Origin: Neocallimastix lanati (nom. inval.)
Taxonomy: Eukaryota > Neocallimastigomycota > Neocallimastigomycetes > Neocallimastigales > Neocallimastigaceae
Assembly (NCBI GenBank): GCA_016946835.1
Contig: JACVTC010000161.1
Location: 253,501-317,500, forward strand
DNA length: 64,000 nucleotides
Direction of reading: 5' to 3'
Shown: piece by piece, positions 22,736-33,547 of the stretch
Layout: every line of letters starts with the position of its first letter
Position numbering within the stretch: position 1 is the stretch's first letter
The notes under the pieces: model-generated
The model's input: the letters and a program-made list of their open reading frames with translations, nothing else
Told to the model about the DNA's origin: nothing
Database searches by the model: none
Translations under genes and position numbers: made by a program

Positions 22736-23159
22736 AGAAGTTCAAAGAAGTTATGGTTTACAATTATATTATTAATAAATAATATTATATCATCATAATT
22801 ATCAAAAAATATTTAAGAATGGTTCAATGAATACTATCCTCTAAATCATAATACATATACCTAATATATTTGTTTAAAAATAAAAAAAAATTTTTTTTTT
22901 CAATTTATATATATTCGTTGTATTAAGATATATATAATAGATTTGTATAAATTAAAAAAAAAAAAAAAAAAGATTCATAATTAATATCAATTAATATAAT
23001 ATATATAAATTTAATATTGAATTTTATATAAGAAAACATTTTTTCTTTATTTTTTAACTTATCGTATAATAAATAATTTATAAAATATAAAATAAAATAA
23101 AATAAAATAAAATTTATCCATAATTTAACTAATTAATATGTCTTTTTAAGTTTTAAATA

Positions 23160-23191
<32 letters not shown>

Positions 23192-23411
23192 TTAAAATTT
23201 AAATATATATATATATATACATATTTTATAACTGAATTTATATAATTGTTTTCTATTTATGATCTATTTATATATTTATTTATTTATTTATCTATTTATC
23301 TATTTATCTATTTATTTATCTATCTTTTATTGTATTATTTAATATCATATTATTTTATAATTAAAGATTATATAAATTTTAAAAATTATATAATAACTAT
23401 CATATACATTT
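22736..23411. repeat. Array spacer A4 side, cut by the copia insertion
   Basis: 3' block, TTATCCATAATTTAAC (about 23106), GATCTATTTAT with (TTTA/TCTA)n (23265-23320), then TCATATACATTT where the LTR begins. The remainder of this spacer resumes at 30739. Confidence 0.75.
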
Positions 23412-23601
23412 TGTTGGAAAGAAATTACTCGTAAAATATTATTAGTCATAAAATAAAATTTATTTAGTTACTAACTAATAGTATTTATGTATCTATTATT
23501 ATATAAGAAAACTATAAAAGAAACTCTTTTTCTCTAAAAATAAAAAAAAAAATAACTTATAATACGAAAATAATTATATGTCCACATTTTCGTGTTTAAA
23601 A
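23412..23601 (+). repeat. 5' LTR of the copia element
   Basis: Begins TGTTGGAAAG, the usual copia-type start, and matches 30542-30738. The match stops at GTGTTTAAAA, so the 3' border is set by where the two copies diverge and lacks the standard CA. Near the end, ACGAAAAT and ATTTTCGT form an 8-bp inverted repeat. GAGAAA-like and TATAAAAG sequence (about 23512) could be the promoter TATA box. Confidence 0.9.
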
Positions 23602-24398
23602 GATTAAGAATCTCACCTCTCTGATTGCGCATAAAATAAGTTAAGATTAATTTATAAAATTATCTATTTATTATTAATTTAATTAATTAATAATTTACTA
23701 AACATTTCTTTATTTTTAACAATTAATATATATTTAAATTAAAAATAAATATGATCAACATTAACTTTGAGTTTTAACAATATAAAGGATTCACAAAATT
23801 ATATTAGAAATAATGAACAATAGTCAACTGATAATTTTAATCAAGTTGAAAACAATGAACAATAGTCAACTGATAATTTTAATCAAGTTGAAAACAATGA
23901 ACAATAGTCAACTGATAATTTTAATCAAGTTGAAAACAATGAACAATAGTCAACTGATAATTTTAATCAAGTTGAAAACAATGAACAATAGTCAACTGAT
24001 AATTTTAATCAAGTTGAAAACAATGAACAATAGTCAACTGATAATTTTAATCAAGTTGAAAACAATGAACAATAGTCAACTGATAATTTTAATCAAGTTG
24101 AAAACAATGAACAATAGTCAACTGATAAACTAAATCAAGTTGAAAAACAATAAATAAATTAAAATTTAATAAAATCAGAAATTCTTTTTAAACAAATAAA
24201 AATTTTTTTAAAAATAGAATCCAATATAAATCAATTTAATTAATTGAATAAGACTAAACAATATATTAAAAATCCTAAAAGAACAACTAAATATAAATAT
24301 ATCTTGTATTTCATAAAATTTATAAAAACAATACTTAAAGTAAATTAAAACTATATCATAACTGATTAATCAATAATTATTATTAACGTCAATTTAAA
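23602..24398 (+). other. Copia 5' leader with 42-bp tandem repeats
   Basis: Starts with GATTAAGAATCTCACC, where a primer-binding site is expected; I could not match it to a tRNA end. The leader then contains the 42-bp array (23813-24135). No intact ORF precedes Gag. Confidence 0.6.
23813..24150 (+). repeat. 42-bp tandem repeat, about eight copies
   Basis: Unit ATGAACAATAGTCAACTGAT... of 42 bp repeats with essentially no variation from 23813 to about 24135, then degrades. Because 42 is a multiple of three, one frame is open (a 14-residue unit starting MNNSQ). Another frame reads NEQ-stop-STDNFNQVEN with a TAG in each unit. It lies before Gag and may be leader or a decayed extension of Gag. 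Confidence 0.9.
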
Positions 24399-25075
24399 AT
24401 GCCCAGAAGAAATCAAACCAATATCAACTCTGTATTTAATGAGGAAGGTAATGAACCCAAAAGAAATCTAATTACCTTCAATTATTAAGAAAGCTTCAAT
24501 AGAATAATTGAATTAAATACAGAAAACTATAAGGGTTGGTTTAGAAAAATTTTATATCTTTTTTCAATTAATAAATTAACAAAATATGTAATGAAACAAG
24601 AAATAAAAAAGAGAAAGAAAACTATCTCAGGAAATCTTAGCAATTATATACCGGATCCTTTTGATGATTTATACGTTTACCAGAAAGGAACCACCTCGGA
24701 AGATATCGAAAATAATAACACCGCAAAATGGATTATTATTAATAGTCTTTCTGACAAGAACTAGTAGAAGGGGATGAAAAAACCGCTTATAATGTCTGGG
24801 AAATTCTAAAGGCATCATTTACTAAAAGTGCTGGAAGAAGAAAATTAGAAATAGAACAACAAATTAAAGAATTGAAATACAGTGTTAATGATGACATTAG
24901 TATATTTATTGCCAATCTACAAAACCTCATAAATGATCTTGAAGATATTGATGGTGCATTAAGCTCCAAAATTGGTATATTAAACAGATTTCTACCTCCA
25001 GATTTAAGATGGATAAATGTCTTCCAATTCGACGACTGGAACAAGTGTGCCACATATGTAAAACGAGTGATCCCA
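24399..25075 (+). pseudogene. Copia Gag, broken
   Basis: The ATG at 24399 (MPRRNQTNINSVF) is followed by an in-frame TAA after about 29 codons. The same frame continues (NYKGWFRKILYLFS...), with a shift near 24760. The capsid-like segment follows (YNVWEILKASFTKSAGRRKL, LPPDLRW), resembling the helical Gag domain of copia elements. Another shift near 25060 leads into the Pol frame that carries the zinc knuckle. Confidence 0.85.
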
Positions 25076-26217
25076 GGAATTACTCTTTCAAACCTAAAAG
25101 AAAACACCAATATTACACCCCAAACACTACCTTTGCATTCAATGCCAATATAAAAAATAAGTCACCTAGAGAAAACAAATTGACACACAAAAAGGGACAT
25201 AGAAAAAATGGAAGATGCAATTATTGCAATGGAAAGGGTCATTATTTTTATGAGTGCAAATTAAGAAAAAATTCAAAAAGGTTCAGAAAATCAAACTTCA
25301 GAAAAAATAATAGAAAATTCAATAAAAACAAACATAATAAAAATTTTTTAAATCTCTCAGAAAAAAGAGATAATAACAACTCAACATTCTCTGATATTTT
25401 CACATCTGATTACAATTCTGATTCTAAAAATGAAATGCATTATATTAACAAGACCAGTAGTACCAAAGAGACAAATCAAAAACATATCACTTGCTGGATT
25501 TTAGATTCAGGTACATTAGTAAATATAACCAATGATATCAATCAATTACATAATATTAGGGAATGTCATGAAAAAATACATCTGGCTAATGGAAAATTTA
25601 TTATCGCAAATTATATTGGTTCATTCAAAGGTTTCATCAATAATATGGAAATAATTATTGAAAACGTATATTATTCGAATGAAATCAGCAAAAACTTATT
25701 GTCAGTTTGTAATTTAATTCAGCAAAATTATAAAATTACTTTCAACAATATACAAAACAAACCATCAGCAATAATATATAATTATAATAACAAAAGGATA
25801 GCAAATTTAACCAGTAATAATTCTAACACATTCAAACTTATTATTTCAAAAGAAAAATTAAACTTTGACCCTTCCATCATTAACAATAATTATGAATTAC
25901 ATTTATCAACATTAAAATCAAGCGAAAGATACAATTTATGGCATCGACGATTTGCGCATTTCAACATCGACACTATCAAAAAGAAATTACTAAAAACACA
26001 AATAAACCACCCTACCTGTTCCATCTGTGCAAATTCAAAACTTAAAAACAAGCCATATAAAAAGTCTAATTTCAGAGCATCAAATGCATTTGAATTACTA
26101 CATGTGGATCTCGTAGGTCCCATTCCGGAATCAATATATGGCAATCGATATTTTTTCACTATATTAGACGACTATTCTAGATACGGATGGGTCATATTCC
26201 TTAAAAAACAAGGGTGA
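25009..26217 (+). pseudogene. Copia zinc knuckle, protease and integrase N-terminal part
   Basis: Open frame with a nucleocapsid zinc knuckle CNYCNGKGHYFYEC (CX2CX4HX4C, 25216-25257), an aspartic protease active site as ILDSGT (Asp at 25504), the integrase HHCC zinc domain (WHRRFAH ... CSIC, 25937-26030) and the first catalytic Asp of the integrase core in HVDLVGP (about 26106). The frame ends at a TGA at 26215-26217 through a one-base shift in an A run near 26205, after which integrase continues in another frame. The first part of this ORF overlaps Gag in a different frame and is not expected to be translated from its own ATG. Confidence 0.9.
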
Positions 26218-26776
26218 TACATTTCAATCATTCTATACTTGGTTCAACAAAATAAAAAATCAATTCAACATTAGAATTAAATCAATTCGTTCAGATAACG
26301 GCACCGAATTTGTCAATAACAACTTTTTCAATTTTTTTTCTTCTTACAGCATCATCCACCAAAAAACTGTTTCACACAACCCTCAGTCTAATGGCCGTGT
26401 TGAAAGATTTAATGGAACCCTTATCACTGCAGCGAAAGCCATGATGAACGACGCTAAACTTAGCCATCAATTCTGGGAGGATGCTGTAAACACCGCAAAC
26501 TACATCCACAATATCATACCTCACAAAGGTATCAACCAAAAGATTCCTCATGAACTATTATTTAAATCAAAGGTAAGCTACAATAATATTCATGTATTTG
26601 GCTGCAAGATTTTCTACTATGTCCCAAAGACTTTCAGAAGAAAATTCGACAATAAATCTTTACCTGGAATATTTCTTGGTTACTCTTATAATCCTTCAGC
26701 TTTCAAAATCTTAAATATACAAACAATAAAATTGTACTTTCTAAAAATGTTATATTTTTTGAACAATCCCTGGTGA
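26205..26776 (+). pseudogene. Copia integrase core, continuation
   Basis: After the frameshift the core carries SDNGTEF (second catalytic Asp, 26294-26296) and GRVERFN (Glu, 26402-26404). Their spacing is exactly D-35-E, so the catalytic triad is preserved. The downstream part (HVFGCKIFYYVPK, FLGYSYNPSAFKI) is the usual copia integrase C-terminal region. A further frameshift near 26750 ends it. Confidence 0.9.
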
Positions 26777-27187
26777 TTACTCCTTAAGTAATTGTCCCTC
26801 TAATTTTACAAATTTTACTCCCTATCACCATTTCAGGGGGAATAATTCCTACTTCAACAATAATACTTACGAGCATAGCTTTAACAATGAACCTTCATTA
26901 ACAAATAACACCCACCATTCATACAATCCAGACCTAATCTATAACCAACACAATGGAAATATCTATAAATTAGGTAAGTATAACAATAATTCTACCATCA
27001 CTACCAAAAGAAAATATAATAGAAACAAAACTAACATGAACAATAATAACAATAAAAGTAATATTAATAATAATGATAACAATAATAATTACAATAATAT
27101 TAATAATAATAATACTACTAACAATAATAATACTAATTACAATAATATGACAACAACAACAATAATAATACTAATAATAATAATACA

Positions 27188-27230
<43 letters not shown>

Positions 27231-27354
27231 GTAACAGCGATAGTGATAATTATAACAACAACAACAACATTAACCATTACAACAAAAATATCACCAATAC
27301 AAGCAATCATAATAACAATAATAATAGTAATTTTCAAAATAATATCAATTTTAC
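26777..27354 (+). other. Copia integrase/RT linker with Asn-rich (AAT/AAC)n expansion
   Basis: Coding-like linker that continues as Asn/Tyr/Ser-rich sequence in a shifted frame. It then becomes an AAT/AAC trinucleotide expansion (about 27036-27235) encoding poly-Asn in one frame. It ends at TTTAC, the target of the first solo LTR. Confidence 0.75.
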
Positions 27355-28072
27355 TGTAAAGATTTAATAAAATCTTTAATAATTAATTATTACATAATTA
27401 ATTAATGTAATAAATTTACATAAATTTATGATTTACGTATGTGAAAATTAATTATAAATTTATGTAAACTTTTCATAAAGGATAAATTATTATTTAAATA
27501 ATTTTGGATAATAAATTTAATTTAAATAATTTATTTAAGTTAGTTAACTTAGTTTAGTAAGTTTAAAATACTTTAAAATTAATTTCGGAATAGTTTTAAA
27601 TAGTTAAAATTAGTTTAAATAGTTTATAAAAATAGTTTTGAATTGTAAATATATAAACATTAGTATTAATAATATTTATATAATAAATATCTAATAAATG
27701 AGTTTTTATTGAATTTAATTATTATTGTAAATAAGTTGAAAGTTTATTGAATTAATTATTATTTAGTTTTAGTTAATTATTATTTAATAAAATTATAAAT
27801 AAATATTTTGTTTATAAATAAATAGTAATATATGTATATTAATAGGTTTAATATATTAAATTGTAATCATGAAAAAATATAAATACATGTAAAATTCATT
27901 ATTTAAATCGATGTATTAGTTATTGACTATTAACTAGTTAATAGCAATAAGAGATTTATTTTTAAAATTAATAAAAGATTATTTATTAAAAAAAAAAGAA
28001 TTTTTTATTGCGTGTTTTAAACTGTTCTGTGTATTTTGTTATTTGTAATCTGTTTCTTCTAAACTCTTTACA
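27355..28072 (+). mobile_element. Solo LTR 1, 718 bp, inside copia
   Basis: Begins TGTAAAG and ends CTTTACA, a 7-bp terminal inverted repeat with TG...CA ends. It is flanked by TTTAC on both sides (27350-27354 and 28073-28077), a perfect 5-bp target duplication. It is nearly identical to 28335-29053. No coding capacity. A solo LTR left after recombination between the two LTRs of a full element is the simplest reading; a terminal-repeat-only non-autonomous element is the alternative. Confidence 0.92.
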
Positions 28073-28334
28073 TTTACAAAAATAAATAATATTAAGGAAA
28101 ATATCATCAATAACACTATGATATATAAAATATGTAATGAAATAAATAACAGAAATTATTCAAAAAGAAAAATTGCGAGTATAGGTTTAAACACTAATCA
28201 TATAAAGAAACAAAAATTAAATGTCAAATTCATTGAACCAAACACATATAAAGATATTTTCGATTGTGATGATAAAGAAGAATGGTTGGCGGCCGTCAAT
28301 GAAGAATTACATAACATGAAAAAACTAAAGGTAT
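28073..28334 (+). pseudogene. Copia Pol segment between the solo LTRs
   Basis: About 260 bp of host copia sequence. It encodes the start of the RT domain (FIEPNTYKDIF..., DKEEWLAAVNEELHNMKK), the conserved segment just before the RT fingers in copia Pol. It stops at GGTAT, the target of solo LTR 2, and resumes at 29054. Confidence 0.88.
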
Positions 28335-29053
28335 TGTAAAGATTTAATAAAATCTTTAATAATTAATTATTATATAATTAATTAATGTAATAAAATTACA
28401 TAAATTTATGATTTACGTATATGAAAATTAATTATAAATTTATGTAAACTTTTCATAAAGGATAAATTATTATTTAAATAATTTTGGATAATAAATTTAA
28501 TCTAAATAATTTATTTAAGTTAGTTAATTTAGTTTAGTTAGTTTAAAATACTTTAAAATTAATTTCGGAATAGTTTTAAATAGTTAAAATTAGTTTAAAT
28601 AGTTTAAAAAATAGTTTTGAATTATAAATATATAAACATTAGTATTAATAATATTTATATAATAAATATCTAATAAATGAGTTTTTATTGAATTTAATTA
28701 TTATTGTAAATAAGTTGAAAGTTTATTGAATTAATTATTGTTTAGTTTTAGTTAATTATTATTTAATAAAATTATAAATAAATATTTTGTTTATAAATAA
28801 ATAGTAATATATGTAAATTAGATAGAAATAATATATTATAATATAATCATAAAAAATTATAAATACATGTAAATTTCTATAATTAAATCGATGTATTAGT
28901 TATTGACTATCAAATAGTTAATAACGAGAAGAGATTTATTTTTTAAATTTAATAAAAGATTATTTATTAAAAAAGGAATTTTTTTTTATTACGTGTTTTT
29001 AAATATTTTGTGTATTTTGTTATTTGTAATCTGTTTCATATAAACTCTTTACA
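28335..29053 (+). mobile_element. Solo LTR 2, 719 bp, inside copia
   Basis: Same family and orientation as solo LTR 1, with TGTAAAG...CTTTACA ends. It is flanked by GGTAT on both sides (28330-28334 and 29054-29058). Different target duplications show that the two are independent insertions, not one element with two LTRs. They differ by scattered substitutions and small indels. Confidence 0.92.
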
Positions 29054-30171
29054 GGTATATACTTCCATATACTTCAGTAAATAATTTACCAAATAATACT
29101 AATATTATATCATCAAAATGGATATTCAAATACAAAAAGGATTCTGAAGGAAAAATATTCAAAAGAAAGGCTCGTCTAGTTGCTCGGGGTTTCACACAGA
29201 AATACGGTATAGACTTCAATGAAACATTCTCACCAACCTTGAAACATGATTCTTTAAGAATATTCACTGCATTTGCTACACAAAGGAAATTTAATATAGA
29301 ACAGATTGACATTAACGCCGCATATCTAAATGCAAAACTTACTGAAGAAGTATACATGAAACCACCTGAAGGACACCCAGACTACAATAAAAGGTTTTGG
29401 AAGTTAAATAAGGCTATATATGGACTCAAGCAAAGCGGCAGAGAATGGAACAAGGAATTAAATAATTTTCTCATGAATCTCGGATTTAAACAGTTAGTAA
29501 GTGAGCCATGTCTTTATGAGAAAAGAAGCAAATCAAATATTATAAACTGTATGCTTGGAGTGTATGTAGATGACATACTGATAGCAGGTAAAAGTAAAGA
29601 AATAAATATCACAAAAAATAAAATAAAAAATAGGTTTAAAATAAAAGAAATTGGAAATGTTGATTTCGTGATAGGTATAAAATTTATAAAATACAAAAAT
29701 GGATATATATTAAATCAAAATAGGTATTTAGTTGATCTATTAGAAAAGTATAATATTTTAGATTTACCAACTCTGAGGAACATGAAACCTGTAGAAAATG
29801 AAAAATTAAGAAAACATGAAATAGACGAAACGGTATATCGATGTGCTATCGGAAGTGTTTTATACTTAGCAATATGTACTCGACCAGACATTATCTTCGC
29901 TGTTAGTAAAGCCGCTAGGAAATCAAAAAATCCCACATTAGAGGATTGGGAAAATGTGAAAAGAATACATAGATACTTAAAGGGCACAGCAAATTTCGGT
30001 TTAAGATTTTCAACAAGTGAGTCAATAGAAGCATACGTTGATGCAGACTATGCCGGAGATGAAGAGACCAGGAGATCTACCACCGGTTTCATTATTTGTA
30101 TGGGTGAAACACCTACGAGCTGGTGTTCCAAACTCCAACACTGCGTATCAACTTCAACAGCCGAAGCGTAA
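29054..30171 (+). pseudogene. Copia reverse transcriptase and start of RNase H
   Basis: Fingers (SSKWIFKYKKDSEGKIFKRK), first catalytic Asp in QIDINAAYL (about 29308), YVDD active site at 29563-29574, and thumb. The RNase H core follows with DADYAGD and the typical RRSTTGF signature. The open stretch from 29239 begins at TTG, not ATG, so it is part of a longer Pol. Breaks are a near-perfect 10-bp tandem duplication (ATATACTTC twice at 29057-29075) that shifts the frame just after solo LTR 2, and a TAA at 30169-30171 where STAEAEYYS is expected (GAA to TAA). Confidence 0.93.
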
Positions 30172-30511
30172 TACTACAGTCTAAGTGAATGCTGTAAACA
30201 TTGCATCTGGTATCTGAATATATTAACTGAATTAGATTATAAAATAAAATGTATAAATGTAAATGTCGATAACAAAGCAACTATATATAATAATAATAAC
30301 CAATCATTCAATCAATCCAAAAACAAAACATATAGATATAAGATTCCATTTTGTAAGAAAACTGATAAAAGAAAACAAAATTAAACTACAATACGTTAAA
30401 TCTGAATGGAATTTGGAAGATGGTTTTACGAAGTTTTTGAATAACACTCTAATGAACAAATTCAGGGAACATATACTTTACAAAACTGATAATACAAATA
30501 TTACAAATTAA
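30172..30511 (+). pseudogene. Copia RNase H C-terminal part
   Basis: Continues in frame after the stop (YYSLSECCKH, VNVDNKAT with a catalytic Asp), shifts near 30310, and ends with KTKHIDIRFHFVR and DGFTKFL, the standard end of copia Pol. The stop at 30509-30511 precedes the polypurine tract by about 20 bp. Confidence 0.88.
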
Positions 30512-30530
30512 ACTTGAAACCAAGTAAAAT

Positions 30531-30541
30531 TTGAGGGGGAA
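30531..30541 (+). promoter_or_regulatory. Polypurine tract
   Basis: TTGAGGGGGAA directly abuts the TGTTGG start of the 3' LTR, the position and make-up of a copia plus-strand primer. This fixes the LTR start at 30542. Confidence 0.9.
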
Positions 30542-30738
30542 TGTTGGAAAGAAATTACTCATAAAATATTACTAGTCATAAAAATAAAATATATTTAGTT
30601 AATAACTAATAGTATTTATGTATCTATTATTATATAAAAAAAGTATAAAAGAAACTCTTTTTCTCTAAAAATTAAAAAAAAAAAAAAAATAACTTTTAAT
30701 ACGAAAATAATTATATGTCCACATTTTCGTGTTTAAAA
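30542..30738 (+). repeat. 3' LTR of the copia element
   Basis: Begins TGTTGGAAAG immediately after the polypurine tract and ends in the same GTGTTTAAAA as the 5' copy. Its length differs from the 5' copy through a longer A run and other small indels. Confidence 0.9.
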
Positions 30739-31410
30739 TAATTTTATATATTTATTAGTAAATGTTTAGAAATAAATAAATAAATATATAAAAATAAGTT
30801 ATAAATAATTAAATTATTAAAAACTATCAAAATATAATTAAAAAAAAGCTTTAAAACAAAAAACAAAAAAAAATAAAATAAAAATTAAATATATTTAATA
30901 TTTAATAATAAAAAATTTATATTTAAATATTAAAATATAATTTAATAATTAAAATTTTATTTTTTAATTTTTTATTCTTTAATTTTTAATATCCATATTT
31001 AATAAAAATTAGAGAAAAAAAAATTTTATTATTTATTATGTCTAAAAATTTTTAGTTCCTTTTTTTGTATTTTTTTATTTCCAAATTTTTTAAATACAAA
31101 AAAGATACAAATACTGAAATTTTTTTTTTTTTTTTAATTTTTTAATTTTATTATCTTTATTTTTTGAAATAACGTTAAACATATTTATATATTTATTTGT
31201 TATTTTTTCAATATTTCTTCATTATAACTTAAATATTGAAAACAAAATCTAAAAAAATTAAAAATATTATTGTAATTTTTCAGTTTTAAAATATAGTAAT
31301 AATAGTAATAGATATGTTCAATTTTTTAAGATAAATTCAAAAACATATATTTTTTAAATAATAAATAATCTTTTATTTTTTTATTATAAATAAAAAAAAA
31401 TTCATTAATA
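30739..31410. repeat. Array spacer A5 side of the copia insertion
   Basis: Resumes the ankyrin spacer with TATATATTTATTAGTAA, A-rich runs, the palindrome (31042-31055), AAATACAAAAAAGATA, the conserved TAGTAATAATAGTAATAG string and TTCATTAATAATG at the A5 start. Confidence 0.8.
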
Positions 31411-33008
31411 ATGTTCTTCTTTAATAATATAAATAAAAAAAATTTGGAAAAAGAACTTATTCTTGCAACTGAAGAAAACAGTATTCAAAAATTTAAAACA
31501 ATTTTAGATGATGCCAATGAAAATAAAATTGTTTTGAATATAAACGAAAAAAATGATGGTGGTGATAATCCTCTTATAAAGGCTATTATTAAAAATAACA
31601 TTGAAATGGCTAAATTATTAATAAAATATGCCAATAAAAATAATATTATTTTGGAAATAAATGAAAAAAATAATGATGGAAGAAGTCCACTTATATGGGC
31701 TACTAGTAAAAATAATATTGAAATGGTTAAATTATTAATAGAATATGCCAATAAAAATAATATTATTTTGGAAATAAATGAAAAAAAATAAATGTAACTG
31801 TTATCCACTTTTATTTGCTACTGACAAAAATAATATTGAAATAGCTAAATTATTAATAGAATATGCCAATAATAATAATATTATTTTGGAAATAAATGAA
31901 AAAACTGAAAACGAATGGTATCCATTTTTATATGCTACTAGTAATAATAACATAGAAATGGTTCAATTATTAATAGAATATGCCAATAAAAATAATATTG
32001 TTTTGGAAATAAATGAAAAAAATAAAAATGAAGATAATCCACTTATATGGGTTACTAGTAAAAATAACATTGAAATGGTTAAATTATTAATAGAATATGC
32101 CAATAAAAATAATGTTGTTTTAGAAATAAATGAAAAAAATAATCAGGGAGATACTCCATTTTTATGGGCTACTGGTTCAAATAACAACATTGAAATGGCT
32201 AAATTATTAATAGAATATGCCAATAAAAATAATATTATTTTGGAAATAAATGAAAAAAATAAATATAACTGTTATCCACTTTTATTTGCTACTGCCAAAA
32301 AATAATATTGAAATAGCTAAATTATTAATAGAATATGCCAATAAAAACGATATTGTTTTAGAAATAAATGAAAAAAGTAAAAATGGTGAGAATCCAATAT
32401 TTTTGTCAATAGATCATAATAATATTAAAATGTTTAAGTTATTAGTTGAATATTCAGTAGAGAAAAAAATAAAAATAATTATCAATGAAAAAGATATTGA
32501 AGAAATAATTTCAAAAAATTTAAACTTTGTAGAATTAAAGAAAATTTCAGAAATTAATTTTGAATTCATAAAATTAATATATTTATATAAAAATAAAAAT
32601 ATCATTGAAGTAGTATTTAGTGAAAATAGTTACATTTTAAAAAAATTTATTGAATATTTGGAAAATGAGAAAGAAAAAATAGAAAATGATTTAGAAAATG
32701 AAAAAAGGGAAAAAGAAAGAATAGAAAATGATTTAGAAAATGAAAAAAAGAAAAATAAGAGAATAGAAAATGAAAATAAAATAATAAAAAACATTATAAT
32801 GAATAGAAGAAATACTAAAAAAGATGATAAGGATACATTTTTAACTTATGAATGTCAACAAGGTAATATTGAAAAAGTAAAGAAATTAATTCAACGTAGA
32901 ATGGATATCAATGAGAAAAATAGAGATGGAGATACTCCATTATTAATTGCATGTAAAAATGGCAATATAGAACTAGTAAAATGTATATTAAATTATAAAG
33001 AAGTTTAA
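31411..33008 (+). pseudogene. Ankyrin array member A5, two single-base frameshifts
   Basis: ATG start with the usual leader MFFFNNINKKN. The frame is lost at an A run of eight at about 31781-31788 (seven in sister copies). It is lost again at an A run of six at about 32297-32302 (five in sister copies). Both are +1 slips, so three successive frames cover the gene. Ignoring them, eight 39-residue repeats are present, one of them the 40-residue GSN form (DTPFLWATGSNNN), then the capping repeat, linker, coil (an 11-residue and one 14-residue unit before the last) and both C-terminal ankyrin repeats ending NYKEV. Everything else is intact, so this is either a very young pseudogene or an assembly error in homopolymers. 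Confidence 0.9.
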
Positions 33009-33508
33009 AGAAGTTAAGGTTTACAATTGTATTATTAATAAATAATATTATATCATCATAATAATCAAAAAATATTTAAGAATGATTCAATGAATACTAT
33101 CCTATATATCATAATACATATACCTAATTTATTCGATTATAGAAAAAAAAAATTTTTTTTTTGATTTATATATATATATTGTATTGATATATATTGATAT
33201 ATATAAATTTAATAAAAAAAAAAAAAAAAAAAACATAATTTCTATTAATATAAAATATATTAATTTAATATTGAAATTTATTATATGAAAACTTTTTTAT
33301 ATTTTTTAACTTTTTATATAATAAATATATTCATAAAAATTAAAATAAAATAAAATAAAATTTATCCATAATTTAACATATTATTAAGTCTTGTTAAGGA
33401 ATAAATAAAATTAAAAAAAAAAGATTATAACTTAAATATTTGTATTTTTTTTTTTTTTTTTTTTTTCTAAATTTATATAAATATTTCCCAGCCATGATCT
33501 ATTTCTAT

Positions 33509-33547
<39 letters not shown>

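Larger units (their letters stand above)
23412..30738 (+). mobile_element. Degenerate Ty1/copia LTR retrotransposon with nested solo LTRs
   Basis: Domain order is LTR, leader, Gag with zinc knuckle, protease, integrase, reverse transcriptase, RNase H, polypurine tract, LTR. Integrase before RT is the defining Ty1/copia (Pseudoviridae) order. The two LTRs differ by about eight substitutions plus A-run and other small indels over about 190 bp, so insertion is not recent. The coding region is broken by frameshifts and stops and by two inserted solo LTRs of another family (27355-28072 and 28335-29053). Flanks CATTT (left) and AATTT (right) are at best an imperfect target duplication. It split the A4/A5 spacer. 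It was not autonomous in this state. Confidence 0.95.

Noticed and set aside
23813-24133. 106-codon ORF of MNNSQLIILIKLKT repeats
   Set aside because: Produced by a 42-bp tandem repeat in the copia leader; no link to Gag and no known family.
23813-24150. Alternative genetic code with TAG read as Gln
   Set aside because: TAG occurs in the repeat only through one founder unit, and intact genes elsewhere end at ordinary TAA with no internal TAG.
27036-27359. Poly-Asn ORF and its poly-Ile antisense as a gene
   Set aside because: A trinucleotide expansion inside the copia integrase/RT linker.
23412-30738. Perfect target duplication for the copia element
   Set aside because: CATTT on the left and AATTT on the right match imperfectly and the 3' LTR border is uncertain by a base or two.
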